DNA of 16,983 bases, from contig JAFTMM010000098.1 in NCBI GenBank assembly GCA_017452405.1, positions 1-16,983 on the forward strand, given 5' to 3'. Shown here in pieces: positions 7,076 to 14,256 of the stretch (the stretch's first letter is position 1; every line of letters starts with the position of its first letter). Under the pieces are notes generated by a model that saw nothing but the letters and a program-made list of their open reading frames with translations, was not told the origin of the DNA and did not search any database. Source of the stretch: Clostridia bacterium (GTDB taxonomy: Bacteria > Bacillota > Clostridia > Christensenellales > Pumilibacteraceae). Made by a program: the position numbers and the translations under genes.

Positions 7076-8083
7076 TTACCTTTGAGTCAATATCTCGTTT
7101 AAAAGCACCGGATTTGAGAGAAGTTTTCCTCCGCCAAACACGTTAGCGTATTCCGCATCAGGATGAACGGTAACAAGCATATTCAGTCTTTCCGCAAGAA
7201 GTTTAGCAAGCCCCGGAATTTTACTTCCTCCGCCCACGATATGCACTCCTCCCGAAGTGAGATCCGCGCCCGACTCGATAGATAGCGACTTGATTACGCT
7301 GTCAATTCCGTCTGCTATGCGGAGATAATACGGCATTAAAGCGTCCATGAAATCGGTAGCTTTTACGTTTAATCCCGACGGCGCATGTACGTTTAAGTCC
7401 ATACCGTTAACCCACATGCTTGCCGTATCGTTGGCGTAAAGACTGCCTATTTCTTCTTTGGCTTTCGCAATCGAACTCATACCGAGCTTTAAGTTATATT
7501 TGCCGAGCAGGTAGTCACGGAAAGCTTTATCCATAAGATTTCCGCCGATACTGAGATTACAACCCTTGATTATACCACTTGAAGAAATAGCTGCTATTTC
7601 CGTTATTCCGCCACCTACGTTAACGATAAGGTTAACTTTATGGGAATGAACGGGCAGGTCTATACCAATAGCGGATAACACTATATTTTCTATAGCAATA
7701 ATCTCGTTGATACCGGATTTACTAAAAACATCGTCGTAAAACCTACGTTCTTCAATAGTGAGTCCAATAGGAACGCCTACGATTGCTTTAAACTTAGGCG
7801 CAAACAGTCGTGGACGAAAAAGTTTTTTCAAAAACTCCGTAAGCATATCTCGACATGCGTCGGGATCAGATATAAAACCGCCCGTCACGGGATAACTAAG
7901 CGTAGTATTTTCGGTAATGCGTCCGCTCATAAACGAAGCTGTTTTTCCAACTGCCCTTACCTTTCCAAGCTTTGAGTCACCGTTATAAGCAACCATGGTC
8001 GGCTCGTGAAGTACGATACCGTTCCCCGGCAAATATATGGAAGTATTTGACGTTCCTATAACGATGGCAAGCTCTTCTGTCAT
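7076..8083 (-). CDS. MreB-like actin-family protein with degenerate nucleotide site
   Basis: A 335-residue actin-fold protein related to MreB/Mbl, which normally polymerises under the membrane to guide wall synthesis. Colinear motifs include G-I-V-L-H-E-P-T-M-V-A (22-32), V-P-I-G-L-T-I-E-E-R-R (104-114) keeping the catalytic glutamate region, S-A-I-G (137-140) and the adenosine loop I-V-G-G-G-S-K-I-P-G (282-291). The phosphate-1 motif, normally I-D-L-G-T-A-N-T, is I-V-I-G-T-S-N-T (V8 for Asp). The phosphate-2 motif, normally V-D-I-G-G-G-T-T-E, is V-N-V-G-G-G-I-T-E (N155 for Asp). Loss of both aspartates suggests weak or no ATP hydrolysis. The start overlaps the maf stop in ATGA. Neither mreC nor mreD follows. 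It is either a diverged MreB or a separate MreB paralogue, so no symbol is given. Confidence 0.88.
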   Translation of the reverse strand: MTEELAIVIGTSNTSIYLPGNGIVLHEPTMVAYNGDSKLGKVRAVGKTASFMSGRITENTTLSYPVTGGFISDPDACRDMLTEFLKKLFRPRLFAPKFKAIVGVPIGLTIEERRFYDDVFSKSGINEIIAIENIVLSAIGIDLPVHSHKVNLIVNVGGGITEIAAISSSGIIKGCNLSIGGNLMDKAFRDYLLGKYNLKLGMSSIAKAKEEIGSLYANDTASMWVNGMDLNVHAPSGLNVKATDFMDALMPYYLRIADGIDSVIKSLSIESGADLTSGGVHIVGGGSKIPGLAKLLAERLNMLVTVHPDAEYANVFGGGKLLSNPVLLNEILTQR

Positions 8084-8631
8084 GTAAAATTCTCCCTAAC
8101 AAGCGTATCTACCAGCCTTACAGGCAAACCCAATACGTTGTCGTAATCTCCCGTAACTTCTTTAATCAGCGAAGCAAGTTCGCTGTCCTGCAAGCCGTAA
8201 CCGCCTGCTTTATCAAACGGTTTTCCGGTTTGGACGTAATTAGTAACTATCTTATCGTCATACGGCGCAAAAGTCACGAAACTTTCCTCGCACGACGTTA
8301 CGCATTTACTCTTATCGGTAAGGCATACGCCTGTAATTACCGAATGAGTCCGTCCGCAAAGACGGCGAAACATCTCATACGCTTCCTCTACGCTTTTGGG
8401 CTTACCGAGCTTAGCGTCATCTAAAAAGACCATAGTATCCGCGCCGAGCGTCAGTTCCCCTTCGCAAACGGCGCGCGCTTTCTGTTCCGCAAGCTCCATA
8501 ACTATTTCGCGCGGATTGTCTTTCGTGATAATTTCGTTTACGGCGGACGGCTTAACCGTCACTTCAAGATAGTCTAATTTTTTAATCAGCTCCACTCTTC
8601 TCGGAGAAGCCGAGGCAAGTGTTAATTTCAT
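8080..8631 (-). CDS. maf: Maf-type nucleoside triphosphate pyrophosphatase
   Basis: A 183-residue house-cleaning enzyme that hydrolyses dTTP/UTP or modified nucleotides to monophosphates in the cytoplasm; the family is historically linked to septum formation. The N-terminal signature L-A-S-A-S-P-R-R is at 5-12, the active-site G-A-D-T at 63-66, G-K-P at 76-78, R-T-H-S-V-I-T-G-V at 94-102, and the C-terminal K-A-G-G-Y-G-L-Q (141-148) and V-L-G-L-P-V follow. All parts are intact. Its ATG overlaps the ppx-like stop by one base (TAATG), and its stop overlaps the mreB-like start (ATGA), so the three genes are translationally coupled. The maf-mreB linkage is common in Bacillota. Substrate class (YhdE or YceF type) is not certain. 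Confidence 0.95.
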   Translation of the reverse strand: MKLTLASASPRRVELIKKLDYLEVTVKPSAVNEIITKDNPREIVMELAEQKARAVCEGELTLGADTMVFLDDAKLGKPKSVEEAYEMFRRLCGRTHSVITGVCLTDKSKCVTSCEESFVTFAPYDDKIVTNYVQTGKPFDKAGGYGLQDSELASLIKEVTGDYDNVLGLPVRLVDTLVRENFT

Positions 8632-10157
8632 TAAAGTATATCCAAATTCTTGGAGTATGCTCTTGCAAACTCTGCGCGTGCGGTAAGCGCGTCCTTTATT
8701 TCAAGCGAGCAGTCACCTTCCGCTTCCGTCTTCATTATTACCGAATCACCGAGTACGTCGCAGTTTATAGACTTAATTCCACCGCTCATGGATCTGTCAA
8801 GCGACTCCGCAATACGGAGAATTACCGACAGTTTCATAACCGCACCGAGATCCTCTTCGCTAAGAACGTCTTTATACTTCGACCACTCCTGCATACTAAA
8901 TTCGTTAGGATGGTGTCCTTGCGCTACGAACGCAGCAAGAAGCAAATCTCTGTGCGTAAGACCGTAAAGCGAAGAATTGAGTATGAAATAGAACGAATGC
9001 TTATTGTGCGCGTAATACTTAAGACGCGAACCTACGTCGTGCATGAGAGCGGCTACGCGAAGCACTTTAACGTACATTCTCGGAAGCTTATGAAGCACGC
9101 GAAGCTGTTTATAAAGCATAATGGAAAGATTGCACACCTTTTCGCAATGCTTAATATTCTGATTGCAATAATAAAGTTGCGTATAAACGGAGTGAGCTAC
9201 GATATCGCTTATAGGTTTCTCCATAGTCATGGGAACGGCGTGATTGAACATAATGCCTTCACGAAGTCCCGAAGCGGAAATAAGCGTACGTTCAAAATTA
9301 GTACAATCAAGGAAAGACTTGATAGTAGCAAGAGCGGCAACGAAGATGTCCGCGCGCTCTTCATTAAGTCCTTTAATTTTTGCGCGCTTGTCCACGGGAA
9401 GAACCTTAATCGTATCGTAAATATTAGTAAACTCGTCCTTACCCACCACGTAATTATGAATAACCGAAAGCGGATAACGTCTGAGTCTTTGGCTGATAGT
9501 TGCAAGGTTTCTGAAAGAACCGCCTACGCCGACCATTTGATAATCGGGCTCGATTTCTTTAAGCCACTCGATTTCCGAAAGTTGGTTGGTTACGTATTCT
9601 TCAATAAGCGCAGCGCAAACCTCCGGCGGATTGGTTCCGTCGTTAAACAGGTCGCTGAGCGTTATTGATCCGAAAGGAAGAGTTGCTCTGTTAAGCACGT
9701 TTCTTCTGTTGTACTGCACGATTTGCAGACTGCTTCCGCTTATGTCTATAATGACGCCCTTGGGACAATCCATGGAATTGATTACGCCATGATAAATAAG
9801 CTGAGCTTCTTCCTCTTCGCTGAGTACGCGAAGCTTAAATCCGCAGGTCGCGTTTACTTCTTCAAGGAAACTCTTCTGGTTCGTTGCTCTGCGTATTGCA
9901 TTAGTCGCTACAGCGTAGATCTTATCTACGTTATTGGTGTCGCAAAGCTTTTTAAACATCTTCAAAGTTTTAACAGCCTGCGCAATTCTCGAAGGTTTAA
10001 TATAACCGTCGCGTTCCATATCCTGTCCAAGTCTTACTGTTTCGCGCAATTCATCGAACACTACAAAATGGCCGTCGTTGTGACCAACTTCAAGGACATA
10101 GGCCAATATAAGTTTAGCTGAATTACTACCCATGTCGATTACGGCAATTTTTTCCAT
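8631..10157 (-). CDS. Ppx/GppA-like phosphatase with C-terminal HD domain
   Basis: A 508-residue protein with two parts: an ASKHA-fold exopolyphosphatase/pppGpp phosphatase region (about 1-310) and an HD-type region (about 318-500, H373-D374 in A-A-L-M-H-D-V-G). Conserved items are phosphate-1 I-D-M-G-S-N-S (7-13), the acidic E-E-E-E-A block (114-118), V-G-G-S-F-R-N-L-A (211-219) and S-G-L-R-E-G-I-M (296-303). The phosphate-2 loop, normally D-I-G-G-G-S-T-E, reads D-I-S-G-S-S-L-Q (138-145). Two glycines are lost, and Gln replaces the glutamate that binds metal in E. coli Ppx. Polyphosphate or alarmone hydrolysis is therefore uncertain. GAAGGAG lies 4 bases before the ATG, and a promoter is at 10221-10249. 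It heads the maf-mreB cluster. Confidence 0.9.
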   Translation of the reverse strand: MEKIAVIDMGSNSAKLILAYVLEVGHNDGHFVVFDELRETVRLGQDMERDGYIKPSRIAQAVKTLKMFKKLCDTNNVDKIYAVATNAIRRATNQKSFLEEVNATCGFKLRVLSEEEEAQLIYHGVINSMDCPKGVIIDISGSSLQIVQYNRRNVLNRATLPFGSITLSDLFNDGTNPPEVCAALIEEYVTNQLSEIEWLKEIEPDYQMVGVGGSFRNLATISQRLRRYPLSVIHNYVVGKDEFTNIYDTIKVLPVDKRAKIKGLNEERADIFVAALATIKSFLDCTNFERTLISASGLREGIMFNHAVPMTMEKPISDIVAHSVYTQLYYCNQNIKHCEKVCNLSIMLYKQLRVLHKLPRMYVKVLRVAALMHDVGSRLKYYAHNKHSFYFILNSSLYGLTHRDLLLAAFVAQGHHPNEFSMQEWSKYKDVLSEEDLGAVMKLSVILRIAESLDRSMSGGIKSINCDVLGDSVIMKTEAEGDCSLEIKDALTARAEFARAYSKNLDIL

Positions 10158-10220
10158 ATAACTCCTTCTTATAACAAAAAATATATACTTATAGCTATAG
10201 TCTCACTAATAACCAATGTA

Positions 10221-10249
10221 ATTATAACACATAATTTTCACAAAGTAAA
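10221..10249 (-). promoter_or_regulatory. Promoter of the ppx-maf-mreB cluster
   Basis: Minus strand TTTACT (10249-10244), 17 bases, then TATAAT (10226-10221). The leader would be about 57 bases and ends in GAAGGAG before the ATG at 10157. A 10-base palindrome TATAGCTATA at 10190-10199 lies in the leader; its meaning is unclear. Confidence 0.75.
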
Positions 10250-10290
10250 TCCCTTTTTCAAAATTTCTTTGCATATATTTTAAGTTTTTG

Positions 10291-10319
10291 TTTACTTTGC
10301 ACGAAATTTCAGTTATAAT
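10291..10319 (+). promoter_or_regulatory. Promoter of the surface beta-propeller gene
   Basis: TTTACT (10291-10296), 17 bases, then TATAAT (10314-10319). The -10 box ends only 9 bases before the ATG at 10329, so a start site 6-7 bases downstream would give an almost leaderless message. The -35 region TTTACTTTG is identical to that of the divergent ppx promoter. Confidence 0.65.
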
Positions 10320-10328
10320 GTAGGAAGT

Positions 10329-12662
10329 ATGAAGATTTCCGCCAAAACTTACGTTACGATTCTTCTAGTAATAGCGCTCAGCGTTTCCGCTTTGCTTTTT
10401 CCGATTACTGCAGAAAATTATTATGCAAACGCTCAAACTGCCACCGCTTTAACCTACGAATACGTTATGTCTGCGCCTATAGCCGTTACGGCAGACGGGG
10501 ACAAACTTTTCGTAATCACAAATGCCGGACAGATCGTATCCGTTTCGGACGGAATGGAAATCGTGTCGGAAACCACGGCGACCGATTTTGCCATAAGCAA
10601 CGGTAAGACCGTTACCCCATTACACGGCGGATTTGTGTTTGCCGGGCAGGTTTCGGGAGAAATAACTTCAACGGCAATTTATCTTTACGACAACGGGGAG
10701 ACCGTACTTGCTAACGCAGATAACGGTTCGACCTTCTTATGCGGTACGATTTATGACGATAAAATTTACGTTGCCGTGAATAAAGGCGATAGAACTTCAT
10801 TATATGCTTATTCCGTAACGGACGGCACTCGCCAGCTCGTTAAATACGAACTTAAAAGCGATGGAAACTTCACTGCAATGGTAGCGCATAAAACAGCTGA
10901 CAGTGCTAGTATTTATTACGCAACGGACTACTCACTTTACGAAGTCGGCAAGTCGGGCAGTTACGACGTAGGCGTAATCACTTCCCTCGCCCATGACGGA
11001 ACGGATTTATACTACACGACCAGATCAGGCAAGTTGTGCAAATTTGCTGACGGACTCGGTCAAACCGTATTCAGCGCGTCCGAAAAAATTTCCGTCTCTT
11101 CAAGAAAAAATTACGTTGCGTTCGCAAACAAAGGCAACGACCGAGTTACGGTAATGGACGATAACGGAACTTACCATTTTTCCGTGCCCTCGCCCTCAGG
11201 CGTAGCAATCGGCTATGACGGTAGCCTGTTCGTATCATCTGAAAATGCGATATATAGTTACGACGGAAAAAACGGAGTTTTAAAAGACGAATTCAAGTTT
11301 GATGGCGCCTACGAATATTTTTCCGAAATCAAAGTTGATTTATCCGACGTATCCGGTTCAACGGTATACGCAATAACCGATAGCGGAAAGCTCGTTCGCA
11401 GTTCGGATACGGCAAGCCTTATGGGCGTTGCCTGCGTGGAAATCACTCCTTTGGGTGAGATTTTCATAATGGCTACGGACGGTTCTGTTGCAAAATACGA
11501 CGATACTTTATCCGTTAAAAACGACGTGCTTACTGCGGGAAACTATACGGACATGGTCGTAGATAACGCAGGAAACGTATACCGCTTATCAAGCGACGGA
11601 GTATATAAAAACGCAGATACTTCGCCTGTTTATTCCGCCGAAAACCTTAGCGAAATAGCGCTGTCCTATGCTGAGATTGCAGACAATGGTTCAGTCGGCT
11701 ACGGCGACGTAATTGCTGTAAATAACAAACTTTGCGAGTCAACCGTTATTGCTCGTAGCTCGATAGGCACGAACATGATGGACGATCCGAACGCCGACGA
11801 ATATAAGACGTTTGTAAGCGGAATTACCGGCGAAAGCGCAAACGGCGCAAGCTATGCTCTTGACGTTAGACGCGCTAAAAATCACGCGGAAATTTACGAC
11901 GTTCCGATGGAGTTGCCTAGCGCTACCAGCGTTGCTCTTACGCAGAATTCTTACGTTATCGTACTCGGCAAGTACAAGGAAACGGACTACTTATACGTTA
12001 TCGCCGAAGCTCCTAAATCAAGCGTTTACGGTTTCGTCAACAAAAATATGCTGTCGAATTTACTCCCTCTTGAAAAAGTGGAGGATGAATCAAACTGTAC
12101 GGCAGTTAGCATTGCAAACATATACAAATATCCCTCCCTTTCCGCGCCTATTATCTCTCAGACCAAGGTAGGAGGTTATTATCCCATTAAGGATTTTGTA
12201 AGCGCTTATTCAGACGCAAACGGTCAAAGCTGGAGAAGAATTGAGTACACGGATGGCGGGGTGACCTGCGACGGATACGTTCTCCGTAGCAACGTAGCAA
12301 TAGGCGGAGTAGTCGGCGGTGAATATAAAGATATCGTAACCGACGCCGAGATCAAATGCGATACCGAATTTGTACTGACGTACTTTGAGCCGAACGAAAA
12401 CAGCGTTCTCGGACAGATCAAAAACGGCACTAAAATTCAGCTTGAAGAGCCGTTTAAAAAGGGTAACGAATTCACTAAAATAACTTACATCATAAACGAA
12501 GAAACCGGAGCTACGACAACTTGTTACGTCAAAACGGAGCACGTAAAACACACGGAAGCCGGCTCTTATCAATTAGTAATGTTCATCGTCGCAGGTGTAA
12601 TAATTGCGTCTGTAATTATCTTAATTATCGTTGCAGTTAAGCGAAAGAGAAAAATCAATTAA
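10329..12662 (+). CDS. Surface-anchored beta-propeller-like protein with three SH3-like domains
   Basis: A 777-residue extracytoplasmic protein of unknown function. It has an N-terminal signal peptide (K2-K6, hydrophobic 8-24, likely cleavage after A-N-A at 35). Residues about 40-450 hold many short repeats of the type G-x-L-F/Y-V-x-x-x-x-G/D interspersed with aspartate turns, which suggests a beta-propeller. Three SH3-like modules follow (about 505-578, 592-660 and 670-740), each ending in G-F-V, G-Y-V or C-Y-V like bacterial SH3 wall-binding domains. A C-terminal membrane helix (about 749-771) is followed by K-R-K-R-K, so the body lies outside the cell. AGGA lies upstream of the ATG. The gene is transcribed alone, divergent from the ppx cluster and closed by a terminator. 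I recognise no enzyme motif. A wall-associated binding or sensing role is inference. Confidence 0.85.
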   Translation: MKISAKTYVTILLVIALSVSALLFPITAENYYANAQTATALTYEYVMSAPIAVTADGDKLFVITNAGQIVSVSDGMEIVSETTATDFAISNGKTVTPLHGGFVFAGQVSGEITSTAIYLYDNGETVLANADNGSTFLCGTIYDDKIYVAVNKGDRTSLYAYSVTDGTRQLVKYELKSDGNFTAMVAHKTADSASIYYATDYSLYEVGKSGSYDVGVITSLAHDGTDLYYTTRSGKLCKFADGLGQTVFSASEKISVSSRKNYVAFANKGNDRVTVMDDNGTYHFSVPSPSGVAIGYDGSLFVSSENAIYSYDGKNGVLKDEFKFDGAYEYFSEIKVDLSDVSGSTVYAITDSGKLVRSSDTASLMGVACVEITPLGEIFIMATDGSVAKYDDTLSVKNDVLTAGNYTDMVVDNAGNVYRLSSDGVYKNADTSPVYSAENLSEIALSYAEIADNGSVGYGDVIAVNNKLCESTVIARSSIGTNMMDDPNADEYKTFVSGITGESANGASYALDVRRAKNHAEIYDVPMELPSATSVALTQNSYVIVLGKYKETDYLYVIAEAPKSSVYGFVNKNMLSNLLPLEKVEDESNCTAVSIANIYKYPSLSAPIISQTKVGGYYPIKDFVSAYSDANGQSWRRIEYTDGGVTCDGYVLRSNVAIGGVVGGEYKDIVTDAEIKCDTEFVLTYFEPNENSVLGQIKNGTKIQLEEPFKKGNEFTKITYIINEETGATTTCYVKTEHVKHTEAGSYQLVMFIVAGVIIASVIILIIVAVKRKRKIN

Positions 12663-12677
12663 ACGTGAATTATAAGT

Positions 12678-12711
12678 AAGAACTGCTACCACGTCGGGTA
12701 GCAGTTCTTTT
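12678..12711 (+). terminator. Intrinsic terminator after the surface protein gene
   Basis: Perfect 13-bp stem: AAGAACTGCTACC (12678-12690) with GGTAGCAGTTCTT (12697-12709), loop of 6 bases, then TTTT overlapping the stem end. It lies between convergent genes. On the minus strand the tract after the stem (ACTTATAATTC) is weak, so it is mainly a plus-strand terminator but could serve both. Confidence 0.9.
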
Positions 12712-13352
12712 CATTCAGCATTATTATCTTCCGAATATATATCTATTCTGCCTACGGAAATTTCGTATGCCGTGCGCGTTTCACTAATCTCCTCGCTTAA
12801 TTTTTTGACGTATTGTCTTGACTGAATTCGTCCGTTGATTATCAGTTTTGTTCCCACCGAAAGCATTTTTCCGTAACGAGCGTTTCTTCCCCACGCTATG
12901 CACGGTATGTAATCGGACTTATTAAACGCTCTGTTGACTGCGACGAGAAGATCACATATTTCACGGCTGAGTGGCGTCGTTCGATATATGGGTTCTTTGC
13001 AGACGTAGCCTATTAGCTCAACACTATTGGGATTAGTTCCGCATTCAGCAGGATCTAAAAATTCCTTTACGAATACGGTGAGCATGAGTTTTGAATGGCT
13101 TTCAATAACTTTGTTGTAGCTACGGAATTGCCCCTCAAGAGCAATGGTATCGCCTGCCCTAATCGTACTACCGAGTAGCACCCTTTCCGCTACGGTAACG
13201 GGTATTACGTCACGTTGCTCACTAAGGCGCGGAACGCTGAGAGAAAACTCGTAGAATCCCTCGCCGTATAACTCGTGACTAAGCGTAGGTTCACTTTCCA
13301 CAATTCCACAGAGTATAACTCTGTTCGTCGTTACTTGATTTTCGTTCGTCAT
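12711..13352 (-). CDS. Single-stranded DNA-binding protein with two OB folds
   Basis: A 213-residue protein built from two SSB-like OB folds. The first spans about 10-97 (N-R-V-I-L-C-G-I-V ... G-D-T-I-A-L-E-G-Q-F-R-S). The second spans about 108-205 (N-S-V-E-L-I-G-Y-V-C-K-E-P, Y-I-P-C-I-A-W-G-R-N-A and I-I-N-G-R-I-Q-S-R-Q-Y). The second matches the usual bacterial SSB pattern better; the first is diverged. It ends in an acidic D-N-N-A-E but not the D-I-P-F tip through which ordinary SSB recruits partners, so it is probably not the replicative SSB. The ATG at 13352 follows AAGGAG with 8 bases spacing, a site that lies within the end of the deacetylase gene one base upstream, so the two are cotranscribed. 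Such double-OB proteins occur in Clostridia; role unknown to me. Confidence 0.8.
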   Translation of the reverse strand: MTNENQVTTNRVILCGIVESEPTLSHELYGEGFYEFSLSVPRLSEQRDVIPVTVAERVLLGSTIRAGDTIALEGQFRSYNKVIESHSKLMLTVFVKEFLDPAECGTNPNSVELIGYVCKEPIYRTTPLSREICDLLVAVNRAFNKSDYIPCIAWGRNARYGKMLSVGTKLIINGRIQSRQYVKKLSEEISETRTAYEISVGRIDIYSEDNNAE

Positions 13353-13353
13353 A

Positions 13354-14124
13354 TTATGTACTCCTTATCTGTCTTCCCGTATGGTCGATAGTGTAATTTT
13401 CTCGATAAATTAGATCACCTATCGTCACACAAGTAAAGCCTTTGTTTTTCAATCCTTCAAGCACTAACGGTAGCGCTTCGAGTGTATGTTCTCCGTCGTT
13501 GTGCATTAATACTATACTTCCGCATTGAACGCGGTCAAGTACGCGCGTAGCTATATTACCTGCCGATAACCCTTTCCAGTCCAACGTATCCACGTCCCAT
13601 TGAATGGTATATAAACCAAGAGCTTCCGCCGTGCTTATAAGCGTATCGCTGTAAGAGCCAAAAGGCGGTCTAAACAGCTCTACACTCTTACCCGTAACGT
13701 CATGAATTAAAGACATAGACGTTTCAAGTTCGAGTTTAATATCCTGCGCAGACATCTTAGCCATATCGGGATGCGTATTCGAATGAGTACCTATTTCCAT
13801 TCTTCCGCTATCTGCCAAGGCTTTGAGTTTATCGGGATACTTCTCTGCCCACATTCCCACCGAAAAGAAAGTAGCGCAAGCATCGTATTCGCTAAGCGTT
13901 TGCAGTAAACCGAGCGTCTTGTCCGCGCCCCATGCCGCATCAAAGGACAACGCAACCACTTTTTCCTCCCTTTCGACCGAATATATAGGCAAAAGTCTGG
14001 GCGTTTTTCCAAGATATACGCTTTCCGAATCGGTAACCGCTACGGCGACCAAAGAGGTCACGAGTATGATTAAAACTAGCGCCATGCTAATCACGTTTCT
14101 TACGTTTGCTACTACGATTTTCAA
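13354..14124 (-). CDS. pdaB: PdaB-type polysaccharide deacetylase (sporulation family)
   Basis: A NodB-fold deacetylase of 256 residues. An uncleaved signal anchor (about 11-31) places it outside the membrane. The region R-L-L-P-I-Y-S-V (43-50) followed by F-D-A-A-W-G (61-66) is typical of the PdaB/YlxY group. Catalytic and metal residues are D62, H114 and H118 (T-H-S-N-T-H-P), R152-P-P-F-G and H208 (V-L-M-H-N). The family removes acetyl groups from N-acetylated wall sugars, and PdaB of B. subtilis is needed for spore stability. The preferred start is TTG at 14124, preceded by GGAGAG at 6 bases. The SSB gene follows by one base. The gene pair is probably a sporulation-associated transcript, but that is inference. 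Confidence 0.87.
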   Translation of the reverse strand: MKIVVANVRNVISMALVLIILVTSLVAVAVTDSESVYLGKTPRLLPIYSVEREEKVVALSFDAAWGADKTLGLLQTLSEYDACATFFSVGMWAEKYPDKLKALADSGRMEIGTHSNTHPDMAKMSAQDIKLELETSMSLIHDVTGKSVELFRPPFGSYSDTLISTAEALGLYTIQWDVDTLDWKGLSAGNIATRVLDRVQCGSIVLMHNDGEHTLEALPLVLEGLKNKGFTCVTIGDLIYRENYTIDHTGRQIRST

Positions 14125-14135
14125 ATTACTCTCCG

Positions 14136-14206
14136 ATTATACCTAAATTATTTGCGAATATTTCGACAGTTTTTGCAAATTATTGTCCTAATTTGTCTTT
14201 TTTGTC
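14136..14206 (-). promoter_or_regulatory. Probable control region of the pdaB-ssb pair
   Basis: A TATAAT (14141-14136) has no recognisable housekeeping -35 (GAAATA at 17 bases). Just upstream lies an inverted repeat of two 10-base arms, 14146-14155 and 14175-14184 (9 of 10 pairs), 19 bases apart. Further upstream are three GACAA direct repeats (14187, 14197 and 14206 as their 5' ends on the minus strand), spaced 9-10 bases, about one helical turn. This is compatible with an activator or an alternative sigma factor. The -10 box is very close to the start codon, so its use is uncertain. Confidence 0.4.
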
Positions 14207-14256
14207 ATAACATTCGGAAACTTATTTACAGTTGAGTATATGAAATCGAAAGAAGT

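Noticed and set aside
8619..9668. A 349-codon open frame on the plus strand, antisense to the ppx-like gene
   Set aside because: It has no ribosome site, promoter or recognisable motif, is rich in basic and hydrophobic residues typical of reversed coding sequence, and lies wholly opposite a well-supported conserved gene.
10190..10199. Palindrome TATAGCTATA in the ppx leader as an operator
   Set aside because: Ten-base AT-rich palindromes occur by chance in such spacers, and it has no extended symmetry or second copy.
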